DNA of 64,000 nucleotides from the NCBI RefSeq assembly GCF_020911865.1, contig NZ_CP087131.1, positions 310,001 to 374,000 on the forward strand, given 5' to 3'. Below the pieces are notes generated by a model. It saw only the letters and a program-made list of their open reading frames with translations. It did not search any database and was not told the origin of the DNA. The position numbers and the translations under genes were made by a program. Source of the stretch: Chryseobacterium sp. C-71. Lineage in GTDB: Bacteria > Bacteroidota > Bacteroidia > Flavobacteriales > Weeksellaceae. Below, in pieces: positions 8,829 to 16,923 of this stretch (its first letter is position 1; each line of letters begins with the position of its first letter).

Positions 8829-8861
8829 AAATAATCAATTTTAAAATATAATAGTTTATTT
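8829..8861. promoter_or_regulatory. Imperfect inverted repeat upstream of marR-crt operon, possible operator
   Basis: AAATAATCAATTTTA (8829-8843) and TATAATAGTTTATTT (8847-8861) are inverted copies matching at 12 of 15 positions with a three-base spacer. The site begins 22 bases upstream of the marR start codon. Such a dyad fits a MarR dimer, but the sequence is very AT-rich and could be coincidental. Confidence 0.3.
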
Positions 8862-8915
8862 ATGTATTTTTCTGTAGCAAAAATGATTCCATAAAGTGAT
8901 TGTATGATCTATTTA

Positions 8916-8950
8916 CAAAAAAAATAAGACTCTGCACGCAAAGTCTTATT
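8916..8950 (-). terminator. Rho-independent terminator of the T9SS gene
   Basis: On the minus strand, AATAAGACT (from 8950) pairs with AGTCTTATT (to 8923) around a ten-base loop and runs into eight Ts (A run at 8916-8924 on the plus strand). It ends the gene at 8989-10344 before the carotenoid operon promoter. Confidence 0.75.
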
Positions 8951-8988
8951 CTCCTAATTCTAACTAATTCTAAACTATGATACGAAAT

Positions 8989-10344
8989 TTATTTTTTAAT
9001 TATTTTTTTAGTTGTCGTCTTTCCTGCTGATGTTTTGATAGTTATGTAATAAACTCCTGTCGGTGCATCTGAAATATCTATCTTTTCTACATCGTTTTGA
9101 GACCTAATTATTCTTCCAACGGTATTGGTAATTTCAACAGATTTTATTTTGTCATCCCCTTTGAAATATATAATTCCTGTGGTAGGATTTGGGTAAATTG
9201 TAGAAACTTCTTTTCTAGTATCACTTACTGATAACGCAGACAACGAAATTCTTTTCACTCTTGTTGAACCTTGTGAGTAGGCTAAAACCAAATAGTTATT
9301 TGCTGAGTCAACAAATAAATCATTGTAAGTAACCTGACCATCCGAAACAAAATCTCCTCCTAATGTAGACCAGATATTTGATGTGCTGTCAAATTTATAA
9401 ACCGTGTTTCTTAGGTGATTTCCGTCACTGCTATCCCATTGACTTGCCACAACGTAAGGATTGCCGCTTGAAGTGACGGCAATCGCAAGATGTTGTACAG
9501 CCGTCAATGAAAAATTAGCATTACCAACTTGTGACCAAGCAGTACCGTTCCACTTTTTTACATTAATTTTTCTTCCGAGAGTAGAAGTAGATATGTAGGC
9601 TACATATATATTATTACTGCCATCGATTGCAATATCAGAAGTGTATTGCTCACCTGAAGACGAAGCATCTACAATCGCACCTCCCAGCATTGTCCAGTTA
9701 TCTGTAGATGTTGCAGTAGTTGAGTTTTCATAAACTCTTACTCCACTCAAGACATTACAGGTGTAGACTTTATTATTTGTACCGATAACCATCTCTGCAA
9801 AAGTTGCACCGCCAGAAAACCCTGCATTTCCAACCTGTTCCCATGCATTATTTATTAATCGTCTTACGGTTCCTGATCCATCTGAAGCATAGGTGAATAA
9901 AGTGTTGGTTGGTGATACGGCAGATGCATGATAATTAACAGTATTGGTTGTAGCACTTGTCATTGAAGACCATGCATTACCACTGAATTTACGAACCTCT
10001 AATCCTGTGCCCTGATTAGTGTAAAAAACACTTCCTAAAGCATCTACAGAAAGAGAGTTGTACAGTGCAGTGCCTATAGTTATTCCCGGAGTTCCTCCAA
10101 GATATGACCAAGATGATCCGTCAAATTTTTGTACAGAACCTTTTGCTACAGAACCATCGTAGTATGATAAAAAGTAATTTCCGGAAGCGTCAACTACCAA
10201 ATTATTATAGCTGGAATTACCTGCAGAGACACTTGCTGATGTACCTACATTTTCCCATTGTTGAGCCTGTAACGAAATAAAATTTAGAGCAACTCCAAAG
10301 GCTAAGAGTGTTTTTCTAAATGTAAAAAAGGAGTTTTTTTTCAT
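8989..10344 (-). CDS. Secreted beta-propeller-like protein with T9SS type A sorting domain
   Basis: A 451-residue exported protein. Residues 1-27 form a signal peptide ending LQAQQ. The body holds about five repeats built around a Trp-Ser/Gly-Asn strand, for example FDGSSWSYLGG, FSGNAWSSM, INNAWEQVGNAGF and WNGTAWSQVGNANF, consistent with a propeller-like fold. The last 80 residues, from STIYPNPTTG to ending TTKKIIKK, are a type A C-terminal sorting domain that directs export through the type IX secretion system and attachment to or release from the surface. Ligand or substrate is unknown. It is a single-gene unit. Confidence 0.85.
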   Translation of the reverse strand: MKKNSFFTFRKTLLAFGVALNFISLQAQQWENVGTSASVSAGNSSYNNLVVDASGNYFLSYYDGSVAKGSVQKFDGSSWSYLGGTPGITIGTALYNSLSVDALGSVFYTNQGTGLEVRKFSGNAWSSMTSATTNTVNYHASAVSPTNTLFTYASDGSGTVRRLINNAWEQVGNAGFSGGATFAEMVIGTNNKVYTCNVLSGVRVYENSTTATSTDNWTMLGGAIVDASSSGEQYTSDIAIDGSNNIYVAYISTSTLGRKINVKKWNGTAWSQVGNANFSLTAVQHLAIAVTSSGNPYVVASQWDSSDGNHLRNTVYKFDSTSNIWSTLGGDFVSDGQVTYNDLFVDSANNYLVLAYSQGSTRVKRISLSALSVSDTRKEVSTIYPNPTTGIIYFKGDDKIKSVEITNTVGRIIRSQNDVEKIDISDAPTGVYYITIKTSAGKTTTKKIIKK

Positions 10345-10701
10345 GATAACAAATTTTAGATTTTATAATTATTGTATTACTTTTTTTAATTTTCAGAAAT
10401 GAAAAAAGATGAACAAATCTTACATCAAGAATGTGTAACAAATGTATGATGTTGAATGATAAAACGGTGGGAATTTGAAAAATTTGAAATGAAATAGGGT
10501 ACTCATTAGATACTCCATGAGCTATATGCAAGATTAATGATTAATTTACAAAATAGATTTTTGGATTTTTCAATCATCATTAAATTTTTAATTTTAAATA
10601 ATGTGTCGGAAATCTAATTGTTTTGTGCTGAAATATTAATAAAAAAAGGCCATTATCGTTTACTACATGATAATGGCTTTGTATGTTGAAAATCTTTGAG
10701 T
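10345..10701. other. Intergenic region, 357 bp
   Basis: The stretch holds the upstream region of the T9SS gene and the 3' end of the TPR-HTH gene with its terminator. I see no convincing gene. A 71-codon minus-strand frame at 10316-10531 is a chance reading: it overlaps the T9SS start and has poor composition. Confidence 0.6.
10641..10677 (-). terminator. Rho-independent terminator of the TPR-HTH gene
   Basis: GCCATTATC (10649-10657) pairs perfectly with GATAATGGC (10669-10677). On the minus strand the hairpin is followed by a run of seven Ts. Confidence 0.8.
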
Positions 10702-12114
10702 TTATTGAATATTATCTATAAATTGATAAATATCTTCATTCGCAGGGATTCCCAATTTTTTTCTTAATCTGTACTTTTTATTTTGAACGGTACGAGTTTC
10801 TATAAAAGTATACTGAGCAATTTCTTTAGTTGTTAATTTGATTTTCAGAAGTGCACAAAACTCAATTTCAGATTGCTGTAAATCAGGATTTATTTTCAAT
10901 AATTTATTAGAAAACTGAGGGAAAATATTTTCAAATGCAAATAAGAAAGATTCATCTTTGTTCTTCACAAGATTGATGAGATGGTTGTATGTTTCCTGTA
11001 AATTGAGATCTTCTGCTTTTTTGCTTTTTCTTTTGTACTTAAAAATAATAAACCCGAAAGTTCCTATAAGAAGAATAAAAACGATGATCCAAAGAACAAT
11101 TTTTTGAGCATCTTTTTGATTGTCTTCAATTTTTTCTTTTTCAATTACTTTTTGAAGAGAATTGTATTTACTCTGCAAAATATTCAGATCCAATTGCTTT
11201 AGTTTTTCTTGGTAATAATCTGCACTGTCTTTTCTTCCTGTTTTAGTATAAATTTCCTGTAAAGCATTATAGACATTGCTTTTATTGAGTTCAATGCCGT
11301 TCTTTTGACTAAAGAAAAGCGCTTTATGAAAATTTGCAACAGAATTTTTATAATCGCCTCTGGATTTCATTACTTCCCCCAATACAATGTAATTTGAAAC
11401 CATTGTCTTGTCATAAGAAAGTTCTCTTGGCATTAATTCCATAGATTTTTTAACGTAATAATCAGCGGAATCTATATTGTATTGAATGTAAATATTAGCA
11501 AGATTTGAATAGTTTAAATATTGGAAATCAGAATATTCATTGGCATTTTTAAGTTCTTTTCCCGTTGCTATTTCTTCAAGAATTTTTTTTGCGGCCTTTC
11601 TCGGCTGTTTGATATCCAAATAAATATTTGAATAGCTATTCAGGATATTAGCTTTCGCATAAAATATTTTTTTTGACTTTGACTGATCTTTTTGCAAAAT
11701 CTCATAGGCATTATTCAAATATATTATAGCCTTATCATGAAAGTTATTGATAGAGTAGGTTTCGGCCAAATAAACATTGGCCATTGCTTCGTAATAGAAA
11801 TCTTTGAATTCACGGGATTTTTGCTGTAAATTTTCTGAAGTGACAATGAGACTGTCAGTTAAATTTTTGTTGTAAAAATAACGGCACTTTCTATCAAGTA
11901 GCTTCATCTCAGAAAGTGAATCTTTCAGAATGCGTGATTTGATTAATAAAGGTTCTAATTGTAGATAAGCTTCGTCAATATTATTTGTGAAAAGTTTTGA
12001 ATTTGCAGATATTTTTTGTCTTAATTTATCTACATGTGCAGATTGCTGAGCTTGTAAAGAAAAACTCGAAGTTAAAAAAGAAAAAGATATAAATTTCAGC
12101 AAAAGCCCTCTCAT
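10702..12114 (-). CDS. Membrane-anchored TPR protein with C-terminal LuxR-like HTH
   Basis: A 470-residue regulator of a type frequent in Chryseobacterium and relatives. A signal sequence (ends LQAQQ) is followed by about 300 residues of TPR-like helical repeats, for example YLAETYSINNFHDKAIIYLNNAYEI-type units. One membrane segment follows (VLWIIVFILLIGTFGFIIF, about residue 345), then a cytoplasmic HTH with LTTKEIAQYTFIETRTVQNKKYRLRKKLGI-like spacing typical of LuxR/GerE domains. It would sense something in the periplasm and bind DNA at the membrane. Target genes are unknown. Confidence 0.8.
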   Translation of the reverse strand: MRGLLLKFISFSFLTSSFSLQAQQSAHVDKLRQKISANSKLFTNNIDEAYLQLEPLLIKSRILKDSLSEMKLLDRKCRYFYNKNLTDSLIVTSENLQQKSREFKDFYYEAMANVYLAETYSINNFHDKAIIYLNNAYEILQKDQSKSKKIFYAKANILNSYSNIYLDIKQPRKAAKKILEEIATGKELKNANEYSDFQYLNYSNLANIYIQYNIDSADYYVKKSMELMPRELSYDKTMVSNYIVLGEVMKSRGDYKNSVANFHKALFFSQKNGIELNKSNVYNALQEIYTKTGRKDSADYYQEKLKQLDLNILQSKYNSLQKVIEKEKIEDNQKDAQKIVLWIIVFILLIGTFGFIIFKYKRKSKKAEDLNLQETYNHLINLVKNKDESFLFAFENIFPQFSNKLLKINPDLQQSEIEFCALLKIKLTTKEIAQYTFIETRTVQNKKYRLRKKLGIPANEDIYQFIDNIQ

Positions 12115-12932
12115 TCTACGGTATTAGATTATGATTTTAGTAGATTTTTGTGAAGTGTGGTGCTAATTTAGTTAAAAATTCAATTTTATTATACAAAAAT
12201 GCTAGTTATTTCTATTTTAAGTATCAGAACTAAAATATCCAACTTAATAAAGATGAATTATGTTTTGAAAATTATAATTTCGATATTTGCAATTGAAGAG
12301 ATCATTCAATATTTTGTTTTGAAATATTTTAAACCTTAGAGTTTCAATAACGAATGTTTTATTGTGAAATACTAAAAGATAATCTATATTTGTATAAAAT
12401 TTACTTGTTAAATTTCATAATCAAATCATTTTTTCGGTATGTAATCAATGATAAACTAAATAAATTGTATTTTAATTTTTCAAAAATGTGGAGTTATTTC
12501 CATTAAATAAATAAAAAAGCACTTTTGAAATTACCTTTGTTTGGTACAGTTTTAGTTACACAAAAAAAATATTTGCACATAAGAGATTAATATGTAAATT
12601 TACTTAAGCAATTTTCTCAAAATGGTGAATCGTAATCGTTAAATGATAATGATAGCTATTTTTTGATAACTTTGCTCCTCACACCAGGTAGATTACACTT
12701 TTTTATGAAATAATATTTTAGAGTTAAGCCAAATCCAAAACAATATTAATATCGTACTTATTATAAATCTTTTCAAGAAATTGGGAAATTCGTATAATTT
12801 CTACAAGCTTTTTATGAGAAGAGTAATATTTAAAAAGAAAATGGATAGTTATTTAGGGTTCAATACTCATAATTCCTATTGATTTCGAATTAAAAATAAT
12901 TAATTGCTCAATGCAGTTTTAAATAATAGACG
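12115..12932. other. Largest gene-free stretch, 818 bp
   Basis: A very AT-rich region between the divergent TPR-HTH and TetR genes, with no convincing coding frame. On the plus strand it holds three matches to the Bacteroidota -7 element TAnnTTTG: TATATTTG at 12385, TACCTTTG at 12532 and TAACTTTG at 12667. The first has a TTG 20 bases upstream. Any of them could start the TetR transcript with a leader of about 250-540 bases, or a small RNA. I see no strong hairpin with a T run to define an RNA end. Confidence 0.5.
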
Positions 12933-13562
12933 ATGCCTAGAAAAGTTGTACAAGGTCCTATCAGGGATAAAGAGAAAACCAAACAAAAATTGCTTAACGC
13001 AGTTGGGAAAATTTTGAAAACTAAAGGTTATTCAGGATTAATGGTTAGTAAAATCGCGGCCGTTGCCGGTTTCGATAAGAAATTAATATACGAATATTTC
13101 GGAAGTACTGATAAACTTATTGATGAGTATATCAAATCTCAGGACTACTGGAGTAGAGTAGACGAAAAAGAATTGAATGTAGATCTTTCAGATGGTGGTA
13201 AAGAGATGTCAAAAATGGCTTTGCTTAATCAATATGAAAGTTTAAGAAAAAACAAAGAACTACAAAAAATTATCGTTTGGGAACTTTCTGAAAATCGCCC
13301 TATTCTTAAAAAATTATTCGAACAGCGTGAAGAAGTGGGTGAAAGTTTATTCACAAACATTACAGATCCGCATTTCGGCGAAAAATCTGACGAGTATAGA
13401 GCGATTACAGCATTACTTGTAGCAGGAATTTATCACTTAAATCTCTACACTGCACACAACGGAACTACCTTCTGTGGAATAGACACAAAATCTGAAGACG
13501 GTAGGAAGAAAATTGAGAAAGCTATTGTTGATATCATAGATTTCGCTTATCAGAAGAAATAA
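12933..13562 (+). CDS. TetR/AcrR family transcriptional regulator
   Basis: A 209-residue protein. The N-terminal HTH spans about residues 12-60 (KLLNAVGKILKTKGY, then VSKIAAVAGFDKKLIYEYFG), with the usual Y-x-Y-F end. The C-terminal ligand domain is unremarkable. No target operon is adjacent: dnaX follows 86 bases downstream with its own promoter. The region upstream is unusually long. Confidence 0.88.
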   Translation: MPRKVVQGPIRDKEKTKQKLLNAVGKILKTKGYSGLMVSKIAAVAGFDKKLIYEYFGSTDKLIDEYIKSQDYWSRVDEKELNVDLSDGGKEMSKMALLNQYESLRKNKELQKIIVWELSENRPILKKLFEQREEVGESLFTNITDPHFGEKSDEYRAITALLVAGIYHLNLYTAHNGTTFCGIDTKSEDGRKKIEKAIVDIIDFAYQKK

Positions 13563-13596
13563 TTATTTTCTAAAATTTTGACTTTACATACAGCTA

Positions 13597-13622
13597 AATT
13601 TGAAAATTTATATTTTCAAATT
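13597..13622. terminator. Perfect 11-bp hairpin between tetR and dnaX
   Basis: AATTTGAAAAT (13597-13607) and ATTTTCAAATT (13612-13622) flank a four-base loop. It could end the tetR transcript, but there is no clean T run and the stem is AT-only, so an alternative is a structure tied to the adjacent dnaX promoter. Confidence 0.35.
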
Positions 13623-13636
13623 AGAACAATATTTCT

Positions 13637-13644
13637 TACTTTTG
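13637..13644 (+). promoter_or_regulatory. Bacteroidota -7 promoter element of dnaX
   Basis: TACTTTTG matches the TAnnTTTG consensus exactly and ends four bases before the dnaX ATG. With the usual spacing, transcription would begin at or next to the start codon, implying a leaderless or nearly leaderless mRNA. A clean -33 TTTG is not visible. Confidence 0.45.
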
Positions 13645-13648
13645 GGCT

Positions 13649-14734
13649 ATGGAAAACTTTATAGTATCTGCAAGAAAATACCGCCCCCAACAGTTTGACA
13701 CCGTTGTTGGGCAATCACATATTACAGATACTTTAGAGCATGCTATAGAAGAAAATCAGTTAGCACAGGCTCTGCTTTTCTGTGGCCCACGTGGAGTAGG
13801 TAAGACAACTTGCGCAAGAATTTTAGCAAGAAAAATAAACGAGAAAGACGGTTCTGTTTCAGAAGACGGTTTTGCTTATAATATATATGAGCTAGATGCT
13901 GCATCTAATAACTCTGTTGATGATATTCGTGAATTAATTGATCAGGTGCGTTTTGCACCGCAGGTTGGTCAGTACAAAGTGTATATTATTGACGAGGTAC
14001 ACATGCTGTCATCTGCAGCATTCAATGCCTTTCTGAAAACTTTGGAAGAACCGCCGGCTCATGCAATTTTCATTCTTGCAACGACTGAAAAGCACAAGAT
14101 TATTCCTACCATTTTGTCTCGTTGTCAGATTTATGATTTCAAAAGAATTACAATTCTTGATATTCAGAGCCATTTAAAAGGTATTGCTGAAAAAGAAAAT
14201 ATTAGATATGAAGATGATGCTTTGTATTTAATTGCTCAGAAAGCAGATGGAGCATTACGAGACGCGCTTTCTATTTTTGACAGACTTTCTACGTTTTCAC
14301 AGAAGAATATTACGTTGGCCAAAGCTGCCGAAGTTCTTAATATTTTAGATTACGATCAATATCTAAAGATTGTAGATTTTGCGAAAGAAAATAAAATTCC
14401 TGAAGTTCTTTTTGCTTTTAATGAAATTGTAAAAAGAGGGTTTGATCCGCATATTTTTATTGCAGGTTTAGGAAATCATTTCAGAGATTTAATGATGGCT
14501 CAGAATGCTTCAACAATTGATTTGATTGAAGTGGGAGAGCAGACCAAAACAAAATTTGTTGAGCAGGCTCAAAAATGGAATGCCCAGCAATTAATCGATG
14601 GAATTGAGATTTGCAATCACGCAGATATCAATTATAAAAATTCGAAGAACCCGAGGCTTACTGTAGAAATTGCTTTGATGCAATTGGCTTCTCTCACTGC
14701 AGGTGGAGATGTTGCTAAAAAAAAAAGTTTATAA
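13649..14734 (+). CDS. dnaX: DNA polymerase III subunit gamma (short dnaX product)
   Basis: Clamp-loader ATPase, 361 residues as read without frameshift. Walker A is GPRGVGKT (46-53), Walker B DEVH (115-118), sensor 1/SRC is TILSRCQIY, and domain III ends in NPRLTVEIALMQLASL, where the frame stops within 15 residues. It thus contains domains I-III and corresponds to gamma. The four-cysteine zinc module usually found between Walker A and Walker B is missing, replaced by a short loop (NEKDGSVSEDGFAYN). The C-terminal part of tau is encoded in the -1 frame directly downstream. Loads the beta clamp at the replisome. Confidence 0.95.
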   Translation: MENFIVSARKYRPQQFDTVVGQSHITDTLEHAIEENQLAQALLFCGPRGVGKTTCARILARKINEKDGSVSEDGFAYNIYELDAASNNSVDDIRELIDQVRFAPQVGQYKVYIIDEVHMLSSAAFNAFLKTLEEPPAHAIFILATTEKHKIIPTILSRCQIYDFKRITILDIQSHLKGIAEKENIRYEDDALYLIAQKADGALRDALSIFDRLSTFSQKNITLAKAAEVLNILDYDQYLKIVDFAKENKIPEVLFAFNEIVKRGFDPHIFIAGLGNHFRDLMMAQNASTIDLIEVGEQTKTKFVEQAQKWNAQQLIDGIEICNHADINYKNSKNPRLTVEIALMQLASLTAGGDVAKKKSL

Positions 14735-14775
14735 TATTAGCTCCCTTCCTTCATGAAAAGCAGGAGATAATATTA
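14717..14775 (+). promoter_or_regulatory. Candidate programmed frameshift site: A10 slippery run plus stem-loop
   Basis: Ten consecutive A residues occupy 14717-14726, read in frame as three AAA codons and then AGT TTA TAA, with the stop at 14732-14734. A stem forms between 14732-14744 (TAATATTAGCTCC) and 14763-14775 (GGAGATAATATTA), 13 bp with one mismatch and an 18-base loop. It starts five bases after the A run. A -1 slip gives AAG TTT ATA and continues open to 15354. The same result follows from one extra A (or two fewer) in the transcript. This is the layout of known dnaX recoding sites. Confidence 0.75.
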
Positions 14776-15354
14776 CCTTCAAAAGTTCAGGTCGAACAAA
14801 AAAAAGAGGAATTAGTTGTAAACCCACAGCTTACAGAAGAAACATCAGCGGAAAGAACGATTAAAACTTCTTCAAAACCTTTGTCAAGACCTAAATCTTC
14901 ATCAGGTTTCAGCATCAATTCTTTTTTAAATAAAGAAGAAAAACAAGAAGTTGAAGAAACCGCTGTTGTAACAAATGAGAATTTGCAGGAACATCATTTC
15001 ACAGAAACTGATCTTCAGTCTGAATGGAACTTGATGCTTATGAATCTGCGTGCGAAAGATCCATTTGTTTATAATGCCATCAAATCTTTCAAACTTGAAA
15101 AGATTGATGAGAAATTAATTCAGGTTCAGTATCCTTCAGAGTCTGCAAAGGCAGAATTCGATAAGATAAGCGGTGAATTTTTCAATCATTTTAAAAGAAA
15201 AGTAAATAATTACGCAATCATAATTGAATATAAACAAGATGTTCAAAATCTTAAAATTGAGGTACTTACAACCAAGAAGAAGTTTGAAAGGTTTGTAGAG
15301 ATGAATCCTTTATTAAAAGATCTTGATGATTTAATGAAGTTTGATTTAACTTAA
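14725..15354 (+). CDS. dnaX: DNA polymerase III subunit tau, C-terminal part in -1 frame
   Basis: The frame is open without interruption from the slippery A run to TAA at 15352-15354, giving about 207 residues beyond the join and a full-length tau of about 568 residues. It begins with a flexible linker rich in Lys, Glu, Ser and Thr (for example QKKEELVVNPQLTEE). A globular end follows with LQSEWNLMLMNLRAKDPFVYNAI and ends LLKDLDDLMKFDLT, a C-terminal domain pattern of DnaX proteins in Bacteroidota. No independent start with a good leader is evident at the linker, which argues for expression as a frameshift fusion. In other bacteria this part binds the replicative helicase and polymerase alpha. 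Confidence 0.8.
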   Translation, partial: KFIILAPFLHEKQEIILPSKVQVEQKKEELVVNPQLTEETSAERTIKTSSKPLSRPKSSSGFSINSFLNKEEKQEVEETAVVTNENLQEHHFTETDLQSEWNLMLMNLRAKDPFVYNAIKSFKLEKIDEKLIQVQYPSESAKAEFDKISGEFFNHFKRKVNNYAIIIEYKQDVQNLKIEVLTTKKKFERFVEMNPLLKDLDDLMKFDLT

Positions 15355-15734
15355 TTTTATATCTTTGTCAAATATTTGTGCAGAAAATATCATTTTTCCA
15401 CAATATCATTTACATTTAAAAACTAGAAATAGACAATTCTTAAAGATTAAAGTGGAAAAATTATTATTCCCATATCTGTCTACTTTTACACCTGCTGATT
15501 TCTTTAGCAGTTATTTTAGTTTTGCTACTATTTATTATAGAAATTTCAGAAACTATTATCGATTTTATTGGTATAGCTAACTAAATTTCTTTCTCAAAAA
15601 ATTCGGGAAAACTTATCATTTCCCATCCTCAATTTCGCTACATTTTTGTATCCATTTTTTGAAAAGAATTATAAATTAACTTTATAAGGCTTTGTCATTG
15701 AATATAAAATTTAAATAAAATAATACTTTACAAT
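15355..15734. other. Intergenic region, 380 bp
   Basis: TATCTTTG at 15360-15367 matches the -7 consensus, with TTTG 16 bases upstream (15340-15343); it could drive the DAHP synthase gene with a leader of about 360 bases. Within the stretch, bases 15492-15584 read in one frame as a strongly hydrophobic segment (LLISLAVILVLLLFIIEIS) without an upstream ATG. No confident gene is present. Confidence 0.45.
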
Positions 15735-16817
15735 ATGAACTTAATAGATTTAAAAAACGACTGGATCAACGAGTTTCCCCAACCGATGATGATTGCTGGG
15801 CCATGCAGTGCTGAAAGTGAAGCTCAAATGTTGGAAACAGCAAAAAGAATAAAAGATACCAATGCTCAGGTTCCAATTTTCCGTGCAGGAATCTGGAAAC
15901 CGCGTACAAAACCTAATGGTTTTGAGGGAGTTGGAGTTATCGGTTTAAACTGGTTAAAAAAAGTAAAACAAGAATATGGATTTAAAACTGCTACAGAAGT
16001 TGCTAATGCTCATCACGTTGCTGCAGCTTTGGAAGCCGATGTTGATATTCTTTGGATTGGTGCAAGATCAACGGTAAACCCTTTTACAGTTCAGGAAATT
16101 GCTGAAGCTTTGAAAGGAACTAAGAAAACAGTTTTAGTGAAAAATCCTGTAAATCCAGATTTGGCTCTTTGGATTGGAGCTTTGGAGAGACTTTTAGGAC
16201 AAGATATTAATAATCTTGGTGTTATTCACAGAGGTTTCTCTACATACCAAAAGACAAAATACAGAAATAATCCCAATTGGCAGATTGCTTTAGATTTTAA
16301 AAGTCAATTCCCGAATATTCCGATGTTGATCGATCCTTCACATATTTGTGGTAACAGAACAGGTTTGGCAGATATTACGCAAGAGGCTTTAAATGTTGGT
16401 TACCAAGGAGCTATCATTGAATCACATTCTAATCCTGATGAAGCTTGGAGTGATGCTTCTCAGCAGATTACCCCTGAAGTTTTAGCTAAATTAATTTTAA
16501 ACTTAAAAGTAAGAAATTCAGGAATAGCGGGTTTTGATAACGAAATGGGAAGACACAGAACGTTGATTTCTGATCTTGATTTTCAAATGATAGAATTGCT
16601 ATCTCAGCGTATGAAAATTTCTGAACAAATCGGAAAGCTGAAGAAAGAAAATGACATCGCCATCTTCCAGCCGGAACGTTGGAAAGTAATTACAGAATAT
16701 GCCGTTCAAAAAGCAAAAGAAACAGGAATGTCTCAGGATTTTATTGAAAAGGTTTTCAAAGCAATTCACGAAGAGTCTATTGAAAAGCAAAATAATATTA
16801 TGATCGACAGAAAGTAA
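15735..16817 (+). CDS. Bifunctional DAHP synthase / chorismate mutase (type II)
   Basis: A 360-residue fusion. Residues 1-260 are a 3-deoxy-7-phosphoheptulonate synthase of the AroA-beta/KDO8P synthase-like class, with MIAGPCSAES, FRAGIWKPRTKPNGFEG, KNPVNPDLALW and IDPSHICGNR. Residues about 270-360 are an AroQ-type chorismate mutase, with RHRTLISDLDFQMIELLSQRM and KISEQIGKLKKE. It catalyses the first step of the shikimate pathway and the chorismate-to-prephenate step. In related fusions the mutase domain also serves for feedback control. The ATG is well supported by the conserved N-terminus. Confidence 0.93.
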   Translation: MNLIDLKNDWINEFPQPMMIAGPCSAESEAQMLETAKRIKDTNAQVPIFRAGIWKPRTKPNGFEGVGVIGLNWLKKVKQEYGFKTATEVANAHHVAAALEADVDILWIGARSTVNPFTVQEIAEALKGTKKTVLVKNPVNPDLALWIGALERLLGQDINNLGVIHRGFSTYQKTKYRNNPNWQIALDFKSQFPNIPMLIDPSHICGNRTGLADITQEALNVGYQGAIIESHSNPDEAWSDASQQITPEVLAKLILNLKVRNSGIAGFDNEMGRHRTLISDLDFQMIELLSQRMKISEQIGKLKKENDIAIFQPERWKVITEYAVQKAKETGMSQDFIEKVFKAIHEESIEKQNNIMIDRK

Positions 16818-16835
16818 AAAGTAGGAAACAGGTGT

Positions 16836-16884
16836 AAGGATTTAGAATTGAAAAATGCTTTGCAATAGCTCAAACTAAATCCTT
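16836..16884. terminator. Inverted repeat after the DAHP synthase gene, possible terminator
   Basis: AAGGATTTAG (16836-16845) and CTAAATCCTT (16875-16884) are perfect inverted copies around a 29-base loop, ending in CCTTTTACC. The loop is long and the T run short, so termination is plausible but weak. The CTAAATCC motif occurs again directly downstream. Confidence 0.35.
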
Positions 16885-16904
16885 TTACCTAAATCCTAAT
16901 TCCT

Positions 16905-16912
16905 TATATTTG
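16905..16912 (+). promoter_or_regulatory. Bacteroidota -7 promoter element of rsgA
   Basis: TATATTTG matches TAnnTTTG and ends 11 bases before the rsgA ATG, implying a very short leader. The -33 region is only T-rich. Confidence 0.45.
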
Positions 16913-16923
16913 CAGTCATATAT

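Noticed and set aside
10316..10531. 71-codon minus-strand frame upstream of the T9SS gene
   Set aside because: It overlaps the start of the secreted protein in another frame and has no recognisable features.
13649..15354. dnaX interruption as a simple pseudogene or sequencing error
   Set aside because: Not fully excluded, because homopolymers are error-prone. However, the interruption is at the end of domain III, on a slippery run, with a correctly spaced stem-loop and an intact downstream frame, which favours programmed recoding.
15365..15580. 71-codon plus-strand frame after dnaX
   Set aside because: Composition rich in Tyr, Phe and Ser, no sensible leader and no recognisable domain. The adjacent frame is more protein-like over part of the interval but lacks a start.
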